Shown piece after piece: positions 1 to 5,653 of a DNA stretch of 6,907 nucleotides. The position numbers and the translations under genes were made by a program. The notes beneath the pieces are model-generated. The model ran no database searches and was not told the origin of the DNA. It was given only the letters and a program-made list of their open reading frames with translations. The DNA is from Psychrobacter sp. P11G3 (lineage in GTDB: Bacteria; Pseudomonadota; Gammaproteobacteria; Pseudomonadales; Moraxellaceae): positions 1-6,907 of the forward strand of contig NZ_CM003598.1 in assembly GCF_001435845.1 (NCBI RefSeq), in the 5' to 3' direction. The number at the start of each line of letters is the position of its first letter. Position 1 is the stretch's first letter.

Positions 1-9
1 TGTCAATAA

Positions 10-60
10 TTAAAAAAAAGGTTTTTAATGTTTTTAATAGATTTTAAAGCTTTTAAGTGC
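10..60. other. AT-rich tract of the replication origin (putative unwinding element)
   Basis: The tract is almost only A and T. It includes an exact tandem repeat of the 9-mer GTTTTTAAT at 21-29 and 30-38, followed by related TTTTAA blocks at 42-47 and 51-56. It lies just upstream of the iteron array. In iteron plasmids an AT-rich repeated tract beside the iterons is where the duplex is first opened. A degenerate DnaA-box-like sequence (TGTCAATAA, reverse orientation, one mismatch to TGTGNATAA) sits at 1-9, which is too weak to call. The role is inferred from position and composition. Confidence 0.55.
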
Positions 61-92
61 TCTACATCACTTGCTATAAAAGGGCTTTATCG

Positions 93-193
93 CCCATAAA
101 GCTACGTCTATCGACCCATAAAGCTACGTCTATCGACCCATAAAGCTACGTCTATCGACCCATAAAGCTACGTCTATCGACCCATAAAGCTAC
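93..193 (+). repeat. Iteron array: four 22-bp direct repeats plus a 13-bp partial fifth (oriV)
   Basis: Four identical, perfectly contiguous 22-bp units lie at 93-114, 115-136, 137-158 and 159-180. Each begins CCCATAAAGCTAC and ends GTCTATCGA. A fifth copy at 181-193 keeps only the first 13 bp. The 22-bp length means each repeat sits on the same helix face after about two turns, typical of iterons bound by Rep_3 initiators. The array ends directly before the rep promoter and 65 bp before the rep start. An inverted core copy (GCTTTAT, 84-90) precedes the first unit and pairs with ATAAAGC at 96-102. Iteron identity is well supported by repeat structure and the adjacent rep gene. Confidence 0.93.
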
Positions 194-221
194 AACATTG
201 TACATATTGTAGCTTTATGGG
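181..221. promoter_or_regulatory. Inverted half-iteron operator for rep autoregulation
   Basis: A perfect 15-bp inverted repeat has arms at 181-195 (CCCATAAAGCTACAA) and 207-221, with an 11-bp spacer. The left arm is the truncated fifth iteron, so the operator half-site and the iteron share a 13-bp core. In related Rep_3 plasmids, Rep monomers bind iterons while dimers bind an inverted repeat over the rep promoter and repress it. The same design is visible here because the right arm falls inside the likely promoter. The binding itself is inferred. Confidence 0.75.
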
Positions 222-228
222 TTATAGT
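198..228 (+). promoter_or_regulatory. Probable rep promoter
   Basis: A -35-like TTGTAC at 198-203 is followed by a -10-like GTTATA at 221-226 (17-bp spacing) or TATAGT at 223-228 (19-bp spacing). Neither pair is perfect, but they lie between the operator and the rep start. The right operator arm (207-221) fills the spacer, as expected for a repressible promoter. Confidence 0.4.
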
Positions 229-258
229 GCTTGTATCATTTACTGTGGAAAGTACGAA

Positions 259-1215
259 ATGAGCGATAAACAGTTAATAACTAAAGATAATAAATTAATC
301 AGTGCTAGCTACTCTCTTGGCATACCTGAACAACGTCTTATTTTTTTAGCAATCATTGAGGCTAGGGAGCAGAGACAGTTGATTGATGCTAAAGGTGTTC
401 TGCAAATTAGAGCAAAAAGCTACCAAGAACAATTCAAGGTAGAAAAGCATACTTCATATGATGCGTTAAAAAGTGCTACGAGTGGATTATTTGATGCTCA
501 TTTTGAATATGAAGATATTCACGAAAAAACAGGAAAGCTAGCTCGCCATGTAATTAGATGGGTGCAAAAAATAAGCTATATTGATGATGCTGGTATGGTT
601 GAACTGCAATTTACAGATGCAGTTATTCCACTAATAACAAGACTCAGTAAGCAATATACTGAGTATGAATTAAAACAGGTTAGCGAGTTGCAAAGCGAAT
701 ATTCAATCAGGCTTTATGAGTTGATGATGCAATGGAAAGCTGTTGGTAAAACCAACAAAATATCAGTTGATGATCTACGTAGGAAGTTAGGTGTTGAGCC
801 TGAACAATACAAGAAAATGAATAACTTCAAGGCTCGAGTTTTAGACCATGCTATCAACCAAATAAACAAGCACACGGATATTCAAGCTGAGTATGACCAA
901 CACAAAGACGGACGCGTAATTGCAGGTTTTACATTCAAGTTTAAAGTGAAAAAAAGTAAAGAAAAAAATGCTTCTAAAGTTGAAAAAAGAGATGCTGATA
1001 ACGGCGATATATTTACTATTGAAGGGTTAAATGATAAGCAGTTAGGGCGAATTGCTCGTAATCCTCAGTTTATTACCGACTATAATCACATGGTTAGTCC
1101 TACTAGTGCAGCAGGCCAAAGCGATAGTGGTTGGGAGTTTGAGATGATCAATCGCCTTAAAAAAGACGCTTCACAGTTTAAGAAGCGTCCAATTAGGGAT
1201 TATTTAGATTATTGA
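259..1215 (+). CDS. repB: Plasmid replication initiator, Rep_3 (RepB) family
   Basis: Predicted initiator of 318 aa that binds the adjacent iterons and recruits host replication proteins. The N-terminus carries the family signature NKLISASYSLGIPEQRLI (residues 11-28). Residues 9-128 should form the first winged helix and 129-232 the second, with family-like segments KQYTEYELKQ (131-140) and YSIRLYELMMQW (148-159). A lysine-rich linker (231-245) leads to a C-terminal segment (250-318) typical of Acinetobacter/Psychrobacter initiators, judged from memory. I chose the ATG at 259, with GGAAAG at 247-252, six bases upstream. An in-frame ATG at 217 lies inside the operator and before the likely transcription start, so it is rejected. 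The frame is intact and of normal family length. Regulation is probably by Rep dimers at 181-221. Confidence 0.93.
   Translation: MSDKQLITKDNKLISASYSLGIPEQRLIFLAIIEAREQRQLIDAKGVLQIRAKSYQEQFKVEKHTSYDALKSATSGLFDAHFEYEDIHEKTGKLARHVIRWVQKISYIDDAGMVELQFTDAVIPLITRLSKQYTEYELKQVSELQSEYSIRLYELMMQWKAVGKTNKISVDDLRRKLGVEPEQYKKMNNFKARVLDHAINQINKHTDIQAEYDQHKDGRVIAGFTFKFKVKKSKEKNASKVEKRDADNGDIFTIEGLNDKQLGRIARNPQFITDYNHMVSPTSAAGQSDSGWEFEMINRLKKDASQFKKRPIRDYLDY
1159..1189 (-). terminator. Intrinsic-terminator-like hairpin on the minus strand, inside the rep 3' end
   Basis: GACGCTTC (1165-1172) and GAAGCGTC (1182-1189) form a perfect 8-bp stem with a 9-nt loop. The plus strand has six A residues at 1159-1164, so a minus-strand transcript would carry a GC-containing stem followed by six U. 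No minus-strand gene lies directly upstream. It could stop read-through from the abiV strand into the rep coding region, or be chance within coding sequence. Confidence 0.45.
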
Positions 1216-1320
1216 GATAGATTATAAAATAAGCCGTCCGTCTGGCAACCTAAATGCGTTAGCAATCTACGATGATAGCGCTATATATATTTACGAAGAA
1301 ATAGTAAAAGAGTCCTCCAA

Positions 1321-2169
1321 ATGCAATCTTTTAAATATTTTCTATGCTCTGTTTTTGGATTTATATTATGTTTGATTACGGTAGGTATAATACCGCTTAC
1401 ACCATTACCCCCTGTAGACATAATAAAAATAACCGAAGACTCCGCAGCAACGATGGCGTCTTTGGCGACAGTTGCAATAGCATTCTTAACTGTTGTGATA
1501 GCTGGTGAAGCAAGAGCATCGCGATTTACTAAAGATAATCAAATGGAGGCCTTGCGTAAAGAGGGAATTAGCCCCTTTATTGAGATTTTCATAGAGCAAT
1601 CGAAGAGTAATTTTCAGGTTTTTAATGTACGAGTCGAAAACGTCGGTAAAGGTATAGCCCAAAACATTTCGTTTGTTCTAACAGAAAAAGAGGAAGATCT
1701 TTCGAAAAACCAAAAATACTTACTAAAAGAGTTAGAGAAATTAAATTTTTTTAAGAATGGGATAAAAATTTTAGGAAGTGGGAAGGCTAGAAGTAGCTTT
1801 TTATTTACTACTTACGGACTGTACAAGGAGTGCGGTGAAAAGGCTTTTGAAGCTTGCTTATCATTCAAGGTGATATCTCATGATCATGAGGGTTTTGAGT
1901 ACACTACCACTTCTATCATCGATCTTTCTGAGTTTAAGGGTATAACCCAAGTAGGAGAGGATGCAATTCAAGGATCATATAAGGCATTAAAGAATATTAG
2001 TGCCCAAATAGGTAAAATTGCAGATGGTAAACAGTTGAGTGTAAAAGTGTTTCAGCAAACCAAAGAAGAAAGAAAAATCCAAAGAGAAGTTGATAGGCAG
2101 ATATATCAACATCTTAATCTTTCCACTAATCGCGTATCAAAATATATAAAATCTAAACTGAGTCGATAA
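1321..2169 (+). CDS. Membrane-anchored protein of unknown function (two N-terminal TM segments)
   Basis: Intact 282-aa frame that I cannot assign to a named family. Two hydrophobic segments, about residues 6-28 and 43-62, are separated by a short proline-rich loop (PLTPLPPV), giving a hairpin-like membrane anchor. A basic stretch (EARASRFTKDNQ, 63-74) follows. A soluble, probably cytoplasmic domain begins near 85, with beta-rich sequence including VRVENVGKGIAQNISF (103-118). 'N-V-G-x-G-x-A-x-N' segments recur in many bacterial two-TM hypothetical proteins, often with irregular distribution. The C-terminus is lysine-rich (about 240-282). The ATG is preceded by AAAAGAG at 1306-1312, eight bases upstream. 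It starts 105 bp after rep on the same strand and converges with the AbiV-like gene. Its place among accessory genes suggests cargo, perhaps defence-related, but nothing in the sequence proves that. Confidence 0.8.
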   Translation: MQSFKYFLCSVFGFILCLITVGIIPLTPLPPVDIIKITEDSAATMASLATVAIAFLTVVIAGEARASRFTKDNQMEALRKEGISPFIEIFIEQSKSNFQVFNVRVENVGKGIAQNISFVLTEKEEDLSKNQKYLLKELEKLNFFKNGIKILGSGKARSSFLFTTYGLYKECGEKAFEACLSFKVISHDHEGFEYTTTSIIDLSEFKGITQVGEDAIQGSYKALKNISAQIGKIADGKQLSVKVFQQTKEERKIQREVDRQIYQHLNLSTNRVSKYIKSKLSR

Positions 2170-2254
2170 ATATCTAAAAACCCAGACCCAAGTCACGATA
2201 ATGATTGAGCTACCGTTAAGCTGTATGGAGTTGATGTCAGTGGTCACGCTCTCT
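2170..2254. other. Convergent intergenic region without a clear terminator
   Basis: These 85 bp separate the stop of the plus-strand membrane protein from the stop of the minus-strand AbiV-like gene. I see no convincing GC-rich stem with a T-tract for either direction and no conserved site. Its base composition is less AT-rich than the other intergenic regions. Confidence 0.4.
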
Positions 2255-2887
2255 CTAATCAGATTGCTTCATATTTTTAAGGATAGTCTCCACTTTCATA
2301 TAGAAATCATTAGCTTCGTCGCATATAGTCGATGCCTTTATAGTCATACCCCGAAATTCATCAACAAATATTTCAACTGCTATTAGCAAATGCTCTGCGG
2401 CTAGACTAGAATCTACATATTCTGATGGGATATGCAAACCATCATTATCTCGTGCAAAATATAGTGATTTCTCCCTCAGTGATGAATACTCCCCTGAACT
2501 ATAACCTTCAAAAATTTCTTTAGCTCTATCAGCACCAATACTGTTAGCTATGCGGTTACCAATTAGATAAACAGGTGATATTGCAATTTTATGTTTCATA
2601 CCATGGTTAAAAAGATGATCTTTTCTTCTTTTTACTTTTAGTAAATCCTTTTGTTGTGCTGCACGCATATACCCAGCTTTTATTTTGGCAATTTCTTCAA
2701 ATATAGTGATGGATAAAAAAAGAGAGGGTGCAAAACTATCACTTTTCAATAAAGTATATGATGCGCGTATCAAATCATAAATGTGAGCAACAGCATCGTT
2801 ATACTCTGCTTGACCATGTAAACCTGTATACCCATCTGAAAATATTACAGACGCTTCTACGGCTATGTTATTTCCGCTCTTCTGCAC
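2255..2887 (-). CDS. AbiV-like abortive infection protein (HEPN-type)
   Basis: Intact 210-aa helical protein resembling the AbiV family. The Lactococcus AbiV is a phage-resistance protein that blocks phage protein synthesis. Visible family-like features are the helix SLFLSITIFEEIAKI (55-69) with the paired glutamates E64-E65, the basic RRKDHLFNHGMKHK block (87-100), and LREKSLYFARD (137-147). R88 to H95 fits the Rx4-6H pattern of HEPN nucleases (spacing of six), compatible with an RNase-like site. The start is the GTG at 2887-2885, because an in-frame TAA lies two codons upstream and no in-frame ATG follows until residue 74. The ribosome site is weak (AGAGAG). It begins 56 bp after the mobA stop on the same strand, so it may be cotranscribed with mobA. 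Family assignment is from motif memory; phage resistance is inferred. Confidence 0.72.
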   Translation of the reverse strand: MQKSGNNIAVEASVIFSDGYTGLHGQAEYNDAVAHIYDLIRASYTLLKSDSFAPSLFLSITIFEEIAKIKAGYMRAAQQKDLLKVKRRKDHLFNHGMKHKIAISPVYLIGNRIANSIGADRAKEIFEGYSSGEYSSLREKSLYFARDNDGLHIPSEYVDSSLAAEHLLIAVEIFVDEFRGMTIKASTICDEANDFYMKVETILKNMKQSD

Positions 2888-2943
2888 AATTTACTCTCTC
2901 TTATCTATTTTGTGACGAATATTAAATACAGGTAATTATGATT

Positions 2944-4620
2944 TCAGCGATCAATACCCTTATCAACTACATCTCTCTCTACTTCTGACCGTTGCAGCAC
3001 CAACTGCTGTTGGCGCTGCTCTCTTAATACTTCAATTTGCTCTTGATCATACGCTGTTACTTCATCTTCTATGGCGCTGATATTCTTATATGCCATAGGG
3101 TTTCTACGGTGCTCGTCTGCATGAACTGCTTGTATAAGCTCTTTGGTTACACCCTGACTTTTTAAATCATCAAACGATGATTTAATGTCGTTATACTGCG
3201 CTACTTTCTTATCCAACTCTGCTTGCCACGCCTTTGTTTTAAAAGGATTCCATGGCTCATTATCTTTTAGTCGCTCTATTTCAGCATAGATAGGCTTAGC
3301 TTGCGCTTTTATCGCATCTAACTGGCTTCTATGTGCTTGCTGTGCCACTTCCTTGCACCTCTGCACAAAATCCTTAACCATTAGCCGCTTTTCGGCTATC
3401 TCATCGGCTTTATTTGGCGCTGTGGGCGCTTTAACGGCTTCTTGTGTGGCTTGTGGTGCTTTTGGCTGTTGAATTGGTTCTGTGGGCTGCTGTGTCGGCT
3501 CTGCTATACCTCTAGGTGCGGTGCTTGTGACTGTTTGATCCGCAGGTCGGACTTCGCTGTTATATCCTTGCCCCAATTCGTTGCTCTCGCTGCTACCAAC
3601 TGGTGGTAATTCTCGTCTTCGCTCATTTGTATGGCGTTCAGTGCTGACCTGCCTATCCAATCTTGCACTAACTGGCTCGATTCTTTCTCGTTCTTGCTCA
3701 TTATCAACACTCCTAATGGGTTCAGGCTCAGCCGTTGGTATTCCTAAATCATCAAAGGCTTGGTATAGCTTAGGCTGTTTTTCAGTAATGTCTCTTTTGA
3801 CTTCGGGCAACCTACGTTTGATAAACTGTAGCTTGTTATGAAGCTCGGTTGCCTGTTTAAGCTGTTTGCTTAAAATATCGTTAATTTTCTCATTACTATT
3901 GGTTTCGAGAACCTTATTATATTTGGCTACTTCACGATTGATGTCGCCACGGTCTGTTTTTACGCCTTTACGCTCCAATGCACTAGCAGCCACGCCCATT
4001 TTAATGGTTGGTTCACGCTCTAAGCCTTGATCTTTCAGACTTCTATGGTCAATCTCTATCGCATACTCACGCAAATGCTCATTAGCAGTCTTTGCCCATT
4101 GTTCACGCCAATAAACCACCTCACCGCTTTTCTTTTCGTCTAGCTCACGAGTTTTCTTAGTAAAACCTTCTGGCTCTAATCGCCTTGTCGTTAGCATGAT
4201 GTGTGCGTGTTGGTTCTCTTTACTCTTATACGAGCCTTTATCATCATGCAAATGAGCATCTACAGCACAGCCGTGTCTTGCTATGATCTGCTTGGCGAAG
4301 TCTTGCACCAGTGCAATACGCTGCTGTTCATTGAGTTCATTCGGTAATGCCACTTCAAACTCTCTTGCTACCGTACTGTTTTTGCGTTTCTCGGCTCTCT
4401 CTACCTCATTCCAAAGCTGCTGACGGTCATTTGCCCAGCTGGGTGCATTGGGTGGTAAAAATATCTCACTATGTATCACATCACGTTTTTTTGAATAATC
4501 ATGGTCACGCCTTTCATGTTCGCAATGAATTTTTGCACCGGCACGATAAGCCACAGCAGCGGTAGCAGATTGACCGTTGCTGCGTGAAAATGTTTTGACG
4601 GATAAGTGATAGATCGCCAT
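2944..4620 (-). CDS. mobA: MobA/MobL-family relaxase (MOBQ), mobilization protein A
   Basis: The relaxase would nick oriT, stay bound to the DNA 5' end through a tyrosine, and lead the strand into a recipient through a helper secretion system. The 558-aa product opens MAIYHLSVKTFSRSNGQSA. Tyr25 matches the position of the catalytic Tyr25 of RSF1010 MobA. The metal-binding histidines are H138 and H140 in NQHAHIMLTTR, with H123 and H125 nearby. The family segment DHRSLKDQGLEREPTIKMG spans 191-209. The relaxase domain ends near 235, then come a coiled-coil segment (about 240-290), a Pro/Gln-rich linker (about 338-405) and a helical charged C-terminus. Unlike RSF1010 MobA-RepB, no primase domain is fused. 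The ATG at 4620 starts the conserved N-terminus; its ribosome site is weak (AAGGAA about 14 bases upstream). It is divergent from mobC across oriT. Confidence 0.95.
   Translation of the reverse strand: MAIYHLSVKTFSRSNGQSATAAVAYRAGAKIHCEHERRDHDYSKKRDVIHSEIFLPPNAPSWANDRQQLWNEVERAEKRKNSTVAREFEVALPNELNEQQRIALVQDFAKQIIARHGCAVDAHLHDDKGSYKSKENQHAHIMLTTRRLEPEGFTKKTRELDEKKSGEVVYWREQWAKTANEHLREYAIEIDHRSLKDQGLEREPTIKMGVAASALERKGVKTDRGDINREVAKYNKVLETNSNEKINDILSKQLKQATELHNKLQFIKRRLPEVKRDITEKQPKLYQAFDDLGIPTAEPEPIRSVDNEQERERIEPVSARLDRQVSTERHTNERRRELPPVGSSESNELGQGYNSEVRPADQTVTSTAPRGIAEPTQQPTEPIQQPKAPQATQEAVKAPTAPNKADEIAEKRLMVKDFVQRCKEVAQQAHRSQLDAIKAQAKPIYAEIERLKDNEPWNPFKTKAWQAELDKKVAQYNDIKSSFDDLKSQGVTKELIQAVHADEHRRNPMAYKNISAIEDEVTAYDQEQIEVLREQRQQQLVLQRSEVERDVVDKGIDR
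3504..3701 (-). CDS. Possible overlapping gene nested inside mobA (+1 frame)
   Basis: A 65-codon frame lies wholly inside mobA, same strand, +1 frame, covering mobA codons about 307-372. It starts ATG at 3701-3699 and begins MSKNEKESSQLVQDW. TTAGGAG ends at 3710, exactly eight bases before this ATG, a near-ideal Shine-Dalgarno placement and better than mobA's own. The predicted product is hydrophilic, with no TM segment or cysteine and no family I recognise. RSF1010 also nests mobB inside mobA, but that protein is larger and has a membrane segment, so this is a positional analogy only. The mobA linker is tolerant of sequence change, so the frame could be open by chance. No evidence of expression is available. 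Confidence 0.35.
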   Translation of the reverse strand: MSKNEKESSQLVQDWIGRSALNAIQMSEDENYHQLVAARATNWGKDITAKSDLRIKQSQAPHLEV

Positions 4621-4642
4621 AACTTACTGATTCATTCCTTGT

Positions 4643-4662
4643 CATTTTTCAGCAGAAAAATG
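4643..4662. promoter_or_regulatory. Hairpin in the mobA leader
   Basis: CATTTTTC (4643-4650) and GAAAAATG (4655-4662) form a perfect 8-bp inverted repeat with a 4-nt loop. It sits 22 bp upstream of the mobA start, between the gene and oriT. It could be an operator for a mob protein or a leader structure affecting mobA translation. The stem has only two G-C pairs, so as RNA it would be weak. Confidence 0.35.
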
Positions 4663-4705
4663 TTTTGGTTTTTAGGGGGTGCAGGGGGATTTCCCTTTGC
4701 CGCAC

Positions 4706-4766
4706 GCAAACTATGCTAAGCTCACCGATAAGGGGAGTTTAGCATAGTTTGCATAAGTGCGCCCTT
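4706..4766 (+). other. oriT: Origin of transfer (oriT), RSF1010/MOBQ type
   Basis: A perfect 14-bp inverted repeat has arms GCAAACTATGCTAA (4706-4719) and its complement at 4739-4752, with a 19-nt loop that holds a smaller CTC/GAG pairing. Directly after it comes ATAAGTGCGCCCTT (4753-4766). RSF1010 has the same arrangement: an inverted repeat followed by TAAGTGCGCCCT, nicked between G and C. By analogy the nick is on the plus strand between 4761 and 4762. The site lies between divergent mobA and mobC, the RSF1010 arrangement. The core match is seen directly, as recalled for RSF1010; the exact nick is inferred. Confidence 0.9.
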
Positions 4767-4821
4767 GCACCTCATTTATGCTACTATTTTTAGGTTTTAT
4801 ACAAGGGAAGGAGCTAGTTAG

Positions 4822-5262
4822 GTGTCTAAAATACAGAGGGAACTAGAAGATCAGTTAGCTAAGATGTTGGTTGACCGTGATAGTTTATTGGCTGAAATGA
4901 GATCGGTTCGGTCTGCTGTTAAGAAAGATAATCCAAAGAAGAATAAATGGCTGACTGAGATGATAGATCACCTTGATAAGCTAGATACATATATCACTCA
5001 AAATGAAAATCGAATACAAGCCATTAAGCAACGAAAGCTGTCGGCTAGGAGTAAACTCAATCGTAAGCAGGATAGTAAGCGAAAAATCTTAATGGGTGCT
5101 ATGGTTGAGCGTTTGATGAACGAAGACAAAATAAGTAGAAGCTTTATTGTTGATGAACTAGATAAGTTTTTAACTCGTGATAGTGATAAGGCATTGTTTG
5201 CAGATTACTTCGATGACAATGCCCACAAAATTCCAAGTGAGGAGCTTATAACAAAATTATAG
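4822..5262 (+). CDS. mobC: MobC-like mobilization accessory protein
   Basis: MobC in RSF1010 helps open the duplex at oriT so that the relaxase can nick. The C-terminal half of this 146-aa protein resembles RSF1010 MobC: residues 81-127 contain SKRKILMGAMVERLM and FLTRDSDKALFADYF, which match the 'RRKVLVGAM' and 'YLERDHDRALFGL' segments as I recall them. The N-terminal 70 residues are charged and helical (likely coiled coil) and make it longer than the 94-aa RSF1010 protein. The start is GTG at 4822, with a strong GGGAAGGAG at 4805-4813, eight bases upstream. It begins 55 bp past the nic core and reads away from mobA. Its promoter should lie within or beside oriT, so relaxosome binding could repress it, as known for RSF1010. 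Confidence 0.82.
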   Translation: MSKIQRELEDQLAKMLVDRDSLLAEMRSVRSAVKKDNPKKNKWLTEMIDHLDKLDTYITQNENRIQAIKQRKLSARSKLNRKQDSKRKILMGAMVERLMNEDKISRSFIVDELDKFLTRDSDKALFADYFDDNAHKIPSEELITKL

Positions 5263-5284
5263 GAAGGGGTTTCCATAATGGTGA

Positions 5285-5346
5285 TAAAACCTAAGTAAGC
5301 AACACTTATGATAGTGTTACCCACTTAGATTTTTGACACGGTTTTA
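5285..5346. terminator. Nested hairpin terminator between convergent genes
   Basis: Three nested inverted repeats share one centre. The inner is AACACT (5301-5306) with AGTGTT (5313-5318) and a TATGAT loop. The middle is CTAAGT (5291-5296) with ACTTAG (5323-5328), separated from the inner by 4-nt AAGC/ACCC bulges. The outer is TAAAACC (5285-5291) with GGTTTTA (5340-5346). ATTTTT (5329-5334) follows the middle stem on the plus strand, and GTTTTA follows on the minus strand. It lies 22 bp after the mobC stop and overlaps the stop of the minus-strand membrane gene, which suits a bidirectional terminator. Confidence 0.7.
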
Positions 5347-5622
5347 CCGAAAGGCTTCTTGATGTTTGGATACAGCTAAACAGGAGAAATATATTATTGT
5401 ACCTAAAAATAGAATATAGAAACCCCATTCTACGATACTAAGATTGCTTGTCACGAGTGTACTAATTAGAGGAGTATTAGAAATAGTCACTACAAGCTTG
5501 AGATACATAAATGCAGATACAAATGCAAGTACTAGTCCAGCCATAAAAATATAGAACGGTTTTGGTCTTACACTTAATACGTGTAAGTGAAATTCTAACC
5601 ATGAATCTAGTCTATTCAGCAT
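5344..5622 (-). CDS. Small two-TM membrane protein, unknown function
   Basis: A 92-aa product (113 aa if the upstream ATG is used). Two hydrophobic segments, YIFMAGLVLAFVSAFMYL and WGFYILFLGTIIYFSCLAV, flank a short polar loop and give a membrane hairpin; the N-terminal part is soluble. I do not recognise a family. I chose the ATG at 5622, which has AAGGA ten bases upstream (5633-5637) and starts 31 bp after the preceding stop. An in-frame ATG at 5685 would overlap the antitoxin gene by 32 bp and lacks a nearby ribosome site. It is the last gene of a minus-strand run behind the antitoxin and probably shares its transcript. A mobilization or exclusion role is conceivable because mobC is the other neighbour, but nothing in the sequence supports this directly. 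Confidence 0.6.
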   Translation of the reverse strand: MLNRLDSWLEFHLHVLSVRPKPFYIFMAGLVLAFVSAFMYLKLVVTISNTPLISTLVTSNLSIVEWGFYILFLGTIIYFSCLAVSKHQEAFR

Positions 5623-5653
5623 TTTATAAGTATCCTTTTCCCATTCTATATAT

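Noticed and set aside
93..193. CRISPR array
   Set aside because: The 22-bp units are contiguous with no spacers and sit beside a rep gene, so they are iterons.
217..258. In-frame ATG at 217 as the rep start
   Set aside because: It lies in the right arm of the operator and at or before the predicted -10 box, has no ribosome site, and adds residues without family similarity.
2201..2386. 61-aa plus-strand reading frame
   Set aside because: Most of it is antisense to the AbiV-like gene, with no ribosome site and no family-like sequence.
2728..2925. 65-aa plus-strand reading frame
   Set aside because: Antisense shadow of the AbiV-like gene start; no supporting signals.
3581..3841. 86-aa plus-strand reading frame
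   Set aside because: Antisense to mobA; its serine/leucine-rich product is what complementing mobA codons gives.
4347..4565. 72-aa plus-strand reading frame
   Set aside because: Antisense to the conserved relaxase domain of mobA.
4765..4802. Promoter for mobC in the oriT-mobC gap
   Set aside because: TTGCAC at 4765 is a fair -35, but no -10 at acceptable spacing is convincing; a promoter probably exists there but cannot be placed.
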